Source: Streptomyces sp. NBC_00483
Lineage (GTDB): Bacteria; Actinomycetota; Actinomycetes; Streptomycetales; Streptomycetaceae
Length of the DNA: 64,000 nucleotides
Reading direction: 5' to 3'
NCBI RefSeq assembly: GCF_036013745.1
Contig: NZ_CP107880.1
Location: 5,146,001-5,210,000 of the forward strand
Shown: positions 57,950 through 64,000 of the stretch, piece after piece
Layout: each line of letters begins with the position of its first letter
Numbering within the stretch: position 1 is the stretch's first letter
Position numbers and translations under genes: made by a program
The notes under the pieces: model-generated
Databases searched by the model: none
What the model was told of the DNA's origin: nothing
What the model saw: only the letters and a program-made list of their open reading frames with translations

Positions 57950-58410
57950 GGCTCTCGTCGCGAGTCATCGAGACCGTGCCGGATGCGCAGCATCATCGAC
58001 GGGTGGATATCCAGTCCGTCAAGGTCCGCTGGGTCAACCCAGCGGACCTCTTTCGACTCGCTACTCGTACGCAGAGAGCCGCCGACGGGGTGGGCTCGGA
58101 AGCAGATAGAGAACTGCTGCCTGACCTCCCCATCGTCGTACGCAAGCACGTGCTCAGGGTCTGTGTAGAGCCCGACGATGCTGTCTACTTCAACGTCAAT
58201 GCCGGTCTCTTCCAAGACCTCACGAACGGCTGTGTCGGCGACGCGTTCGCCGATGTCGTGGCCGCCTCCAGGCAGTGCCCACAGGTCGTTGTCGGTCTTG
58301 TGGATGAGGAGCAACAGCCCCGCGTCGTCGCGGACGATCGCGGTTACCGAGGGAACCACAGAGTTGGCCTTGGGGGCGTTCGGGTCGCGGAAGTAGTCGA
58401 TACGGCTCAT
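57937..58410 (-). CDS. Nudix hydrolase of AICE-2
   Basis: In the 157-residue protein the Nudix box GGHDIGERVADTAVREVLEETGI fits the consensus. The N-terminus (MSRIDYFRDPNAPKANSVVPSVTAIVRDD) is typical of ADP-ribose or NTP-type Nudix enzymes of Streptomyces. ATG 58410 overlaps the upstream XRE-family stop (TGATG). It may be the functional counterpart of the Pif-like Nudix protein of AICE-1, though the two are not close in sequence outside the box. Confidence 0.87.
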   Translation of the reverse strand: MSRIDYFRDPNAPKANSVVPSVTAIVRDDAGLLLLIHKTDNDLWALPGGGHDIGERVADTAVREVLEETGIDVEVDSIVGLYTDPEHVLAYDDGEVRQQFSICFRAHPVGGSLRTSSESKEVRWVDPADLDGLDIHPSMMLRIRHGLDDSRREPYIG

Positions 58411-59177
58411 CAGCGTGTGCCTTCCCAGTCAGCGGGTGAAGCGATCGGACGGGCCGACTCCCACACCCTCTCCACGCTCTCAGCGTAGGCATCAAAGAGT
58501 TCCCCGCCGGGCACGCGCTGCAGGTGCAACACGGGAGCCATGTAGGCGCCGACACCGTAGAGGTGCCCGTTCGCCAGCATCTCGTTATCGGCTCGGTAGA
58601 TCGAGTTGTAGAGGGTCGTGCTGTGGAGCCGGAACTCCACTCCTGGGAGGCCGAAGAGCGGTCCGTAGTTGATGAGGGCGTTCCGGATCTTGCCCGCCAT
58701 CGTGTCGCCGATCCCCTCGTCCTCGCCGCGCACCGCCACGGCTGGCGACGTGGGATCTCCCAGCATGAACCGGATGGGCACCCCATCGGCCGACTTCTCT
58801 TTCACGATCCGGTGGAACGTCGCATCTTCCGTGAGCCAGAACCCGGAGTACACCAGCACGTCGAACTGACGGGTCGCTGTGGAGTAGAGGTTCGTCCAAA
58901 GGGTCTGCATCACTACGGAGCGGTGCGGATAGAGCCTGACCAACTCCGCGTTGCCTGATGCCGTGACCTCGGACGATGTGCGCTCATCCGGCCACAGGTA
59001 AGACACCTCGCACTTTAGAAGCGAAGCCGTCGCGTACTGGAAGCGACGGTATGGCTTGCGCGCGGGTTCGTTGATCCAGCGCTCAACGGTCTTGGGCGCG
59101 ATCCCGAGCCTCTCGGCGACCTCATCGAGCGTCAGCCCCAAGTCGACGATCGCGCCGCGCAGTCGTTCGTTGGCCAC
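58410..59177 (-). CDS. XRE-type HTH protein with C-terminal effector-like domain (255 aa)
   Basis: GTG 59177 has GGGAGG 6 bp upstream. The HTH is at 5-60 (GLTLDEVAERLGIAPKTVERWINEPARKPYRRFQY). The C-terminal 170 residues (FDVLVYSGFWLTEDATFHRIV... GVPIRFMLGDPTSPAV) recall the phospholipase-D-like fold, but HKD motifs are absent. It is coupled to the Nudix gene. Together they resemble a regulator plus nucleotide-hydrolase module frequently linked in Streptomyces genomes. The ligand and target are unknown. Confidence 0.8.
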   Translation of the reverse strand: MANERLRGAIVDLGLTLDEVAERLGIAPKTVERWINEPARKPYRRFQYATASLLKCEVSYLWPDERTSSEVTASGNAELVRLYPHRSVVMQTLWTNLYSTATRQFDVLVYSGFWLTEDATFHRIVKEKSADGVPIRFMLGDPTSPAVAVRGEDEGIGDTMAGKIRNALINYGPLFGLPGVEFRLHSTTLYNSIYRADNEMLANGHLYGVGAYMAPVLHLQRVPGGELFDAYAESVERVWESARPIASPADWEGTR

Positions 59178-59199
59178 GTTCAACCTCCCTTCGTCTGGG

Positions 59200-59246
59200 A
59201 CGACTTGGTACGACTTCACCGTAGCCAAGAACGACCCGAGTCGTAC
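59200..59246. promoter_or_regulatory. Candidate operator of the XRE-type regulator
   Basis: CGACTT occurs at 59201 and 59211, and GTACGACT (59208-59215) is inverted as AGTCGTAC (59239-59246). The site lies 25-70 bp before the regulator's start. From here to 59575 no gene is visible; an imperfect inverted repeat CTCGTTCGGTTC/GAACGAACGAG at 59389-59419 may mark another binding site. Confidence 0.45.
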
Positions 59247-59574
59247 ATGTGCGGAGTCGATCGTCGTGGGTGCCGAGGCCAGGCTGTAGGTACATCGAGC
59301 ACGAGGGGCTCGCGGAACTCAAAAAGTCGAAGGACTTGACGGAGCGAACTCCCCTCTGCATGATGAGGAACACGTAATACATGTTCCTCTCGTTCGGTTC
59401 GCTTTGCGGAACGAACGAGCGCACGACAAAGGGGCCCGGGGCAGATCGGGCCGAGGGTCCCGGATCCCTGGTCAACCGGAGGGCTTAGGCCGAAAGGCCA
59501 CTCCATACGCCTGCAACGGGAGCTCGTGTTCCCGAAGGAGACAACGCACCACCCCAACCCTTTCCGCAGCTCAT

Positions 59575-59722
59575 CGGCTGCGGCGGTTGCCTCCGCTGCT
59601 CGTCTCGTACGAGCGGCGCAGAGGGGAGCCGGATCTACCGACTTCAACGGCGCGCGGCCCCGGTGCTCGAACACCGGGGCCGCTGTTCGGGCCGTTGCTA
59701 CCTGCTAGGGAGACCACGACCC
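59575..59722 (+). promoter_or_regulatory. Structured leader RNA upstream of DUF6284 operon, copy 2
   Basis: The first hairpin at 59593-59619 (CCGCTGCTCGT/ACGAGCGGCGC, with G-T wobble) is followed by the 53-nt structure at 59645-59697: outer stem CAACGGC/GCCGTTG and inner 12-bp stem GCGGCCCCGGTG/CACCGGGGCCGC with a 6-nt loop. CCTGCTAGGGAGACCACGAC leads to the start codon. Stem positions, lengths and spacing equal those at 22678-22815, while the inner-stem bases differ in a pair-preserving way. Confidence 0.72.
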
Positions 59723-59986
59723 ATGGAACACATCGTCACTGTTCAGGACGCTGTTACCGCATTCGCTCCGTTCATGGAGCCCACGGACGCTGAGCTGGAC
59801 GCCATCGAAGCCGAGATGCCCGCCATCCGCGCAGAGATGGAGCTGCTCGACGCGCAGATCGTCACTATCGACCGCACGCCGACCGAGGTCGACGAGCGGC
59901 GCATCCGTCGGGCTCGCCGGCGCGTGCTCGCCGCGCACCGCGACCAGCTCAACCGCATCACCGAGCAGGCGGGCGGTGCCGCATGA
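59723..59986 (+). CDS. DUF6284-family small protein of AICE-2
   Basis: The 87-residue protein begins MEHIVTVQDAVTAFAPFMEP and continues TDAELDAIEAEMPAIRAEMELLDAQI, VDERRIRRARRRVLAAHRDQL. It is homologous to the AICE-1 protein at 22411-22677 over the full length. It is the first gene of the transfer operon, coupled to the next (ATGAG overlap at 59983). Its function is unknown; conservation together with its leader suggests a regulatory role. Confidence 0.83.
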   Translation: MEHIVTVQDAVTAFAPFMEPTDAELDAIEAEMPAIRAEMELLDAQIVTIDRTPTEVDERRIRRARRRVLAAHRDQLNRITEQAGGAA

Positions 59987-60429
59987 GCGCCGTCGTACGG
60001 GACCTGTCCGCCGCCCACGCTGAGGTGAAGGCGGAGATCACGCGGACCGACAGCAAGGCCAGTCTCCTACTCGCCTTCATCGGTGCTGCGCTGGCCGGCG
60101 TATGGAGCGCGAGCAAGGATCTGACGCTCACCGTCTACACGCTCGCCCCCGGCCTGGCCGGTGTCGCGGTGCTGCTGGGCGCCGCCGCGCTGCTGCTGTC
60201 CTCGGTGCGACCGAACCTGTCCGGTCGGCACGGCTTTCCGCTGTGGGCCACGCTCACGCCGGAGCAGATCCGGGACGCGGTGGCCACCGACATCGCCACC
60301 GACATCGCGGGACTGTCGCGCATCGCCGTCACCAAGTTCACCGCGCTGCGGCGCGCGATCGACCTGACCCGTATCGGCGGGGCGCTGCTCATCGTCGCCA
60401 CCGTCGTGACGCTCGGGGGTGCGGCATGA
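59983..60429 (+). CDS. Pycsar-effector-like two-TM-pair membrane protein
   Basis: The 148-residue protein resembles the membrane family now called Pycsar effectors: the N-terminal helix AEVKAEITRTDSKASLLLAFIGAALAGVW, a second helix (GLAGVAVLLGAAALLLSSVRP), a cytoplasmic middle and a C-terminal helix (RIGGALLIVATVVTLGG). In Pycsar defence such proteins open the membrane on binding cCMP or cUMP. No nucleotide cyclase gene lies beside it, so it may instead serve transfer or entry exclusion. It overlaps both neighbours. Confidence 0.68.
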   Translation: MSAVVRDLSAAHAEVKAEITRTDSKASLLLAFIGAALAGVWSASKDLTLTVYTLAPGLAGVAVLLGAAALLLSSVRPNLSGRHGFPLWATLTPEQIRDAVATDIATDIAGLSRIAVTKFTALRRAIDLTRIGGALLIVATVVTLGGAA

Positions 60430-61031
60430 CGACCGCCACCGTCCCCGCGCCCGCGGCGTTCTTCGACCACACCGGCACTATGAAGCCGGTCTTCGACATG
60501 CCGCTCGACCTTGAGCAGACCCGCTTGGGGATCGCCTTTCACGAGGCCGGACACGCGGTCCTCGCGATGGCCTACGGCATGACCGTGCACACCAGCGAGG
60601 TCATCGCCTGGACGCGCGAGAACGGCACTCAGGCAGTCACCGGCAACACCGCCTCGAAGGGGAACAACACCCCGCCGTGGCGCTTCGCCGCGATGGCCGC
60701 CGCCGGAGAGGTCGCGCACGTCAACTACCTGATGACCTACGGCCTGTGGACCCCGGAACGCGCCTACGCGTGCAACTCCGACCACGACCGCGAACAGACC
60801 ATCGACATCCTCGCCCAGTACGGCTACCGGATCGGCCGCGACCACGCCCCCGAGGGCGGCAAGTCGTGGTCGATGGTGCGCGGGATGGCCCGCCGCAAGG
60901 TCGCCTACCTGTGGCGCGAGATCCGCACCGTGGCCCACGCCATGAACGAGCGCACGGTCCTGACCGGCGACGAGATCGCCGCTCTGACCGGCCTGGTCAA
61001 CCCCGTGCCCACCGAGGAGGTGACGGCATGA
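60426..61031 (+). CDS. HEAGH-motif metalloprotease-like protein
   Basis: The 201-residue protein carries zinc motif GIAFHEAGHAVLAMAYGM (HExxH, as in FtsH/M41 peptidases) near residue 40 and a later acidic cluster NSDHDREQTIDIL that could supply the third ligand. There is no AAA domain and no signal peptide. Such small M41-like proteins recur in AICEs. It lies between the Pycsar-like and Spd genes, overlapping both (ATGA at each end). The target is unknown. Confidence 0.78.
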   Translation: MTTATVPAPAAFFDHTGTMKPVFDMPLDLEQTRLGIAFHEAGHAVLAMAYGMTVHTSEVIAWTRENGTQAVTGNTASKGNNTPPWRFAAMAAAGEVAHVNYLMTYGLWTPERAYACNSDHDREQTIDILAQYGYRIGRDHAPEGGKSWSMVRGMARRKVAYLWREIRTVAHAMNERTVLTGDEIAALTGLVNPVPTEEVTA

Positions 61032-62131
61032 GCACTGCGGCCCGCAAGGAACTGAGCAAGGCTCAAAAGGTCGTACTCACCGCGGCGTTCGTGCCGATGC
61101 TCGCCACCGGGGTGTTCGGCGGGATCGGTACCTACTCCAACATCAGCGGCGCCTACGGCACCGGTACCGCGCTCGGGGCCGTGGCTGCGGGCGAGGGCGC
61201 CACCGCCGTGCTCGCCCTGGTCCTGCTCGGGCTGACGATGCTGGGGCAGTCCTCGCCGCGCATCGTGCGCCTCGGGCTGTGGGCGCTGCCGGCCGCCGCG
61301 TCGGCGATGGCCGCGATGGCGGCCGACGATCCGGGCACCACGGTCATCTACGCCATCACCCCGATGGGCATGTGCGTCTCTGCGGAGGGCATGGCGTTCC
61401 TCGCCCGTCGGATCGCGGTGCACACCGAGGGGCGCGACGCGGAGGGTGAGCGGCATGCGGTCGAGACCGTGCAGCGGCTCGCCTACCACCGGGCCCGCGC
61501 CGCCAACCACCCCGACAAGCGCGTCCGCAACCGCTCCGATCGGGCATCGTGGCGGTTGGCGCGCAAGGTCGGGGTCGGGGATGCGGCGCTCGGATCGAGG
61601 CTGCTCGATGTGCAGCGCGAGCGCGTCACGGTCGGCGCGGACGCCGCACTCGGATCGATGTTCCGCCTCACCTCGGACGCCTTGCCGATCGAGGGTGCGA
61701 ATGCGGAGGAATCCACCGAGGCCGCAACGAAACGGTCTACGGCTGACCTGCCCGAATCGACCCTCGCACCGATCACCGGCAACCCGACCGTGCTGCCCCG
61801 CGCGGTGCAGGTCGGGTTCCTGAAGTCGACACTGCCGAGTAAGCCGGTGAAGGCCATCGAGTCGACTCCGGTCGTCCCGATCGAGCGCCGCGCCGTTCCT
61901 GCCGAATCGAGCAGGCGGCGCCGCGCCACCGGCCGCGTGCCGGACGTCGCGAAGCCGACTCGGACCAAGCGCACCGCCGATCAACTGCTGAGTGAGGCGC
62001 GCGCGGTGACGGCGGATTGGCCGGACGCGAAGTTGACCGCTGAGGGCATCCGTCGCGAGCTGCACACGTCGCCCGCGAATGCCCGCACGCTGCGCGAGAC
62101 GCTGCGTGCCGAGCGCGCTCAAGCCGCGTGA
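61028..62131 (+). CDS. Spd-type DUF2637-like membrane protein of AICE-2
   Basis: In the 367-residue protein four TM helices occupy 12-130 (VVLTAAFVPMLATGVFGG, ATAVLALVLLGLTMLG, LGLWALPAAASAMAAMAA, TTVIYAITPMGMCVSAEGMAF). The C-terminal part is basic and ends in a helix-turn-helix-like segment (QLLSEARAVTADWPDAKLTAEGIRRELHTSPANARTLRETL). Topology and place match the Spd protein of AICE-1, but the sequence is diverged and there is no long coiled coil. It likely acts in spreading within the mycelium. Confidence 0.83.
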   Translation: MSTAARKELSKAQKVVLTAAFVPMLATGVFGGIGTYSNISGAYGTGTALGAVAAGEGATAVLALVLLGLTMLGQSSPRIVRLGLWALPAAASAMAAMAADDPGTTVIYAITPMGMCVSAEGMAFLARRIAVHTEGRDAEGERHAVETVQRLAYHRARAANHPDKRVRNRSDRASWRLARKVGVGDAALGSRLLDVQRERVTVGADAALGSMFRLTSDALPIEGANAEESTEAATKRSTADLPESTLAPITGNPTVLPRAVQVGFLKSTLPSKPVKAIESTPVVPIERRAVPAESSRRRRATGRVPDVAKPTRTKRTADQLLSEARAVTADWPDAKLTAEGIRRELHTSPANARTLRETLRAERAQAA

Positions 62132-62517
62132 TGGGCACCGCCTACAGCAAGTGCTACGACCCGACGGGCGCGCGTTACGGGATACCGACGTACCCGTGGC
62201 GCTACGCCCCGGACGGGTTGGCCACCCGCCGGCAGCTCCGCGCCAAGGGACTGCGGCCGGCCGGACAGCCGGTCTGTGCCCAACTGATGCTGCGTCACCG
62301 GGGCCGGAAGTCCGGCGCCCTGGTCGCCTACCTGTACCGGGTCGACCTGGCGAAGCCGGTGCGGCCGATGACCTCGCGCAAGTGGGGCGCCCTCGCGCTG
62401 GCGATGCTCGCCCGCCAAACGTGCCCCGTCTGCTCGGTGACCTACAGCTACTGCCTGCCGACCTCGCTCGGCATGTGCCTGCTCTGCCACGACGAGCAGC
62501 TCTCAAACGCCGCTTGA
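62131..62517 (+). CDS. RRQRL-motif zinc-binding protein of AICE-2
   Basis: The 128-residue protein starts MGTAYSKCYDPTGARYGIPT (GTG 62128 just before is possible). It is nearly the same as the AICE-1 protein at 20494-20883: ATRRQLRAKGLRPAGQPVC, then RPMTSRKWGALALAMLAR and the zinc ribbon CPVCSVTYSYCLPTSLGMCLLCHD. It follows the Spd gene directly in both elements. Strong conservation amid diverged neighbours argues for a core role in element transfer or maintenance. Confidence 0.87.
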   Translation: MGTAYSKCYDPTGARYGIPTYPWRYAPDGLATRRQLRAKGLRPAGQPVCAQLMLRHRGRKSGALVAYLYRVDLAKPVRPMTSRKWGALALAMLARQTCPVCSVTYSYCLPTSLGMCLLCHDEQLSNAA

Positions 62518-62596
62518 CCAGCCTGTTCGGGGTTCGGCCGCTCACCTTCCACCGCGGCGGCCGAACCCCTCACTCCCGTGAAGGAGCACCTACAGC

Positions 62597-64000
62597 ATGA
62601 CTGAGATCGACGTGTCCGGTCCGCCTGTTGAGGCACCGGAAGACGAGACCGAGGAAGCCACGGCGCAGGTTCTGCCGTTCCTGCGCAAGGAGACCGCCCC
62701 CACTCCGTCGACCGTGGCGGAGTCGGAGGAGGAGGCGAAGCCGGGTGAGTGGGAGGCCGACCTCCCCGACACCGACGACCCGGAGGCCGAGGGCCTGACC
62801 GAGGGCGCGGAGGTCGACCCGCCCAAGGAGGCGTATCCGCCGTCGGTGGCGGAGTGGATGGAGGCCAAGGACAAGGCCCGCCTGCCCGTGCTGCCGGACT
62901 GGGTGAAGCTGCCCGACCAGCGCAAGGCCGTGCGGAAGTGGGCGGTGCGGCACTACTCGACGATGGTCGGCTACCACGCGGTGCGCCTGCCGGTTGTCTA
63001 CACCCCGAAGATCGTGGCGTACTCGCCGATCGGGGCGTGGCGCTGGTCGACCGCGATCGGCCGGTGGGTGTTCGACGCCGAGGGCAAGGCCCTGCGCCTC
63101 GCCTCCGTCGTCAAGGAGGACGCCGCCGAGTACCTGCGCCTGTCCCACCAGCGCAACGACCGGGTGCGGCTGCGCGGCATCGTCGCCACGCTCGGCACGT
63201 TCGTCGCACTGTCCGCCGCCCTCACGCTCTACGTGATGGCGCCGTCGTGGCTGCTCATGCTGGCCATCGCCGCGCTGACCACGGCACTGGGAGCGGCAGG
63301 GGCGCCGGCCGATCGGCCGCTGATCGACCGCGCGAAGGTGACCTTCCGCAAGCGCAAGTTGTCCTCGGACATCGTGATCCGCGCCCATGAGGTGGCGGGG
63401 CTGACCGAGAAGGACATGTCCGTCGCCTTCCCCCGCCCGATCGGCCGCGACGGCGACGGGTGGCGCGTGGTCGTCGACCTGCCCTACGGCAAGCACTTCA
63501 AGGACGCGCTCAAGGCCCACGGCCGCCTCGCCTCCGGCATGGACATCGCACCGACGCAACTGTTCATGGACCCGGACGAGACGAGCAACCGCCGTGTCTC
63601 GTACTGGATCGCGGACCGTGACCCGCTCGCGGTCCCGTCGGGCAAGTCGCCGCTGCTCGGGGCGACACGGGTGGACTTTTGGAAGCCGTTCCCGTGGGGT
63701 GTCGACGAGCGCGGCAACCCCGTGATGGCGACCATGCTGTGGCTGTCGCTGCTGGTCGGCGCGGTGCCGAGGCAGGGCAAGACGTTCTCCGCGCGCACCA
63801 TCGCACTCGCCGCCGCCCTCGATCCTCACGTGCGCCTGTACGTGTTCGACGGCAAGGCGTCGCCGGACTGGCGCAAGTTCGCGCTGGTCGCGCACCGGAT
63901 CGCGTTCGGCATCGTGCCCAAGAACGGCTTCGACCCGGTGGCCCACCTGCTCGCCTCCTTGCGGGAGTTGAAGGGGGATGTGGAGGACCGCTACCACCGG
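62597..64000 (+). CDS. TraB/FtsK-like translocase of AICE-2, N-terminal 468 residues
   Basis: ATG 62597 follows AAGGAG. The frame is open to the end of the window, so the gene is cut. An acidic N-terminus (MTEIDVSGPPVEAPEDETEE) is followed by two TM helices (about 195-212 and 214-232: TLGTFVALSAALTLYVMA, SWLLMLAIAALTTALGAA). A P-loop VGAVPRQGKTFSARTIALA lies near residue 390, with LYVFDGKASPDW after it. Its size and order differ from TraB of AICE-1, so the two belong to different TraB lineages. Confidence 0.88.
   Translation, partial: MTEIDVSGPPVEAPEDETEEATAQVLPFLRKETAPTPSTVAESEEEAKPGEWEADLPDTDDPEAEGLTEGAEVDPPKEAYPPSVAEWMEAKDKARLPVLPDWVKLPDQRKAVRKWAVRHYSTMVGYHAVRLPVVYTPKIVAYSPIGAWRWSTAIGRWVFDAEGKALRLASVVKEDAAEYLRLSHQRNDRVRLRGIVATLGTFVALSAALTLYVMAPSWLLMLAIAALTTALGAAGAPADRPLIDRAKVTFRKRKLSSDIVIRAHEVAGLTEKDMSVAFPRPIGRDGDGWRVVVDLPYGKHFKDALKAHGRLASGMDIAPTQLFMDPDETSNRRVSYWIADRDPLAVPSGKSPLLGATRVDFWKPFPWGVDERGNPVMATMLWLSLLVGAVPRQGKTFSARTIALAAALDPHVRLYVFDGKASPDWRKFALVAHRIAFGIVPKNGFDPVAHLLASLRELKGDVEDRYHR

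Larger units (their letters stand above)
56645..64000. mobile_element. AICE-2: second integrative and conjugative element, left part
   Basis: It starts at the tRNA-Ser(GGA) fragment and continues past the window end. Regulators and cargo (double GntR, HD, Nudix, XRE) occupy 56.9-59.2 kb, and a rightward transfer operon (DUF6284, Pycsar-effector-like, HEAGH, Spd, RRQRL, TraB) follows. Replication and int/xis genes are expected beyond 64 kb. The order mirrors AICE-1 in reverse. Confidence 0.88.

Overview
High-GC actinobacterial chromosome, almost certainly Streptomyces: third-position G/C coding bias, many GTG and TTG starts, a perfect GTTTCACGTGAAAC parS site, SSI-type protease inhibitor, SigB/SigF-type sigma factors, a 6C RNA, and two actinomycete integrative and conjugative elements (AICEs). 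The parS site and the tadA-upp-sigF-sigN neighbourhood suggest the conserved chromosome core rather than an arm.

Left part (1-11.5 kb): end of a thiolase/lipid-transfer protein, a SigE-type ECF sigma factor, an acyl-CoA synthetase followed by parS, a 1,529-residue PAS/receiver hybrid protein that looks catalytically dead, a subtilisin inhibitor, and tRNA-Ser(GCT). The tRNA 3' end is repeated, degenerate, at 11.33 kb. Between the two copies lie an APH-like phosphotransferase gene and an array of seven very small, translationally overlapping membrane-protein genes.

11.58-24.64 kb is a complete AICE in tRNA-Arg(ACG), bounded by 47-bp direct repeats. From attL it carries int, xis, an iteron-like region, a D5-like ATPase and Prim-Pol replication pair, two unknowns, a TGTCAGG-repeat region (candidate clt), traB, a transfer operon (Spd, RRQRL zinc protein, DUF6284), a KorSA-like GntR repressor with operators, and a Pif-like Nudix gene.

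24.6-56.6 kb is chromosomal: DUF2797, ABM monooxygenase/amidohydrolase pair, an OmpR-type two-component system with a GT2-GtrA and GT39 glycosyltransferase operon, a TetR-controlled DHA2 exporter with palindromic operators, a PPOX protein, YceI and DHA2 proteins that both carry carboxypeptidase-regulatory-like domains, MarR, sigN/sigF, a Dabb protein, 6C RNA, tRNA-Ser(CGA), tadA and partner, upp, a LytR_C protein, a HhH-GPD repair protein, a cupin, a propionyl-CoA-synthetase-like gene, a trypsin-like protease and a NarL-type two-component pair arranged tail to tail.

56.65 kb to the end is the left part of a second AICE in tRNA-Ser(GGA), in opposite orientation; its integrase and intact tRNA would lie beyond the window. 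It carries regulators, HD and Nudix cargo, then DUF6284, a Pycsar-effector-like membrane protein, a HEAGH protein, Spd, RRQRL and a TraB cut by the window edge. The two AICEs share a structured leader upstream of DUF6284 in which a 12-bp stem is kept by compensatory changes; this and the small-membrane-protein array are the most novel-looking items.
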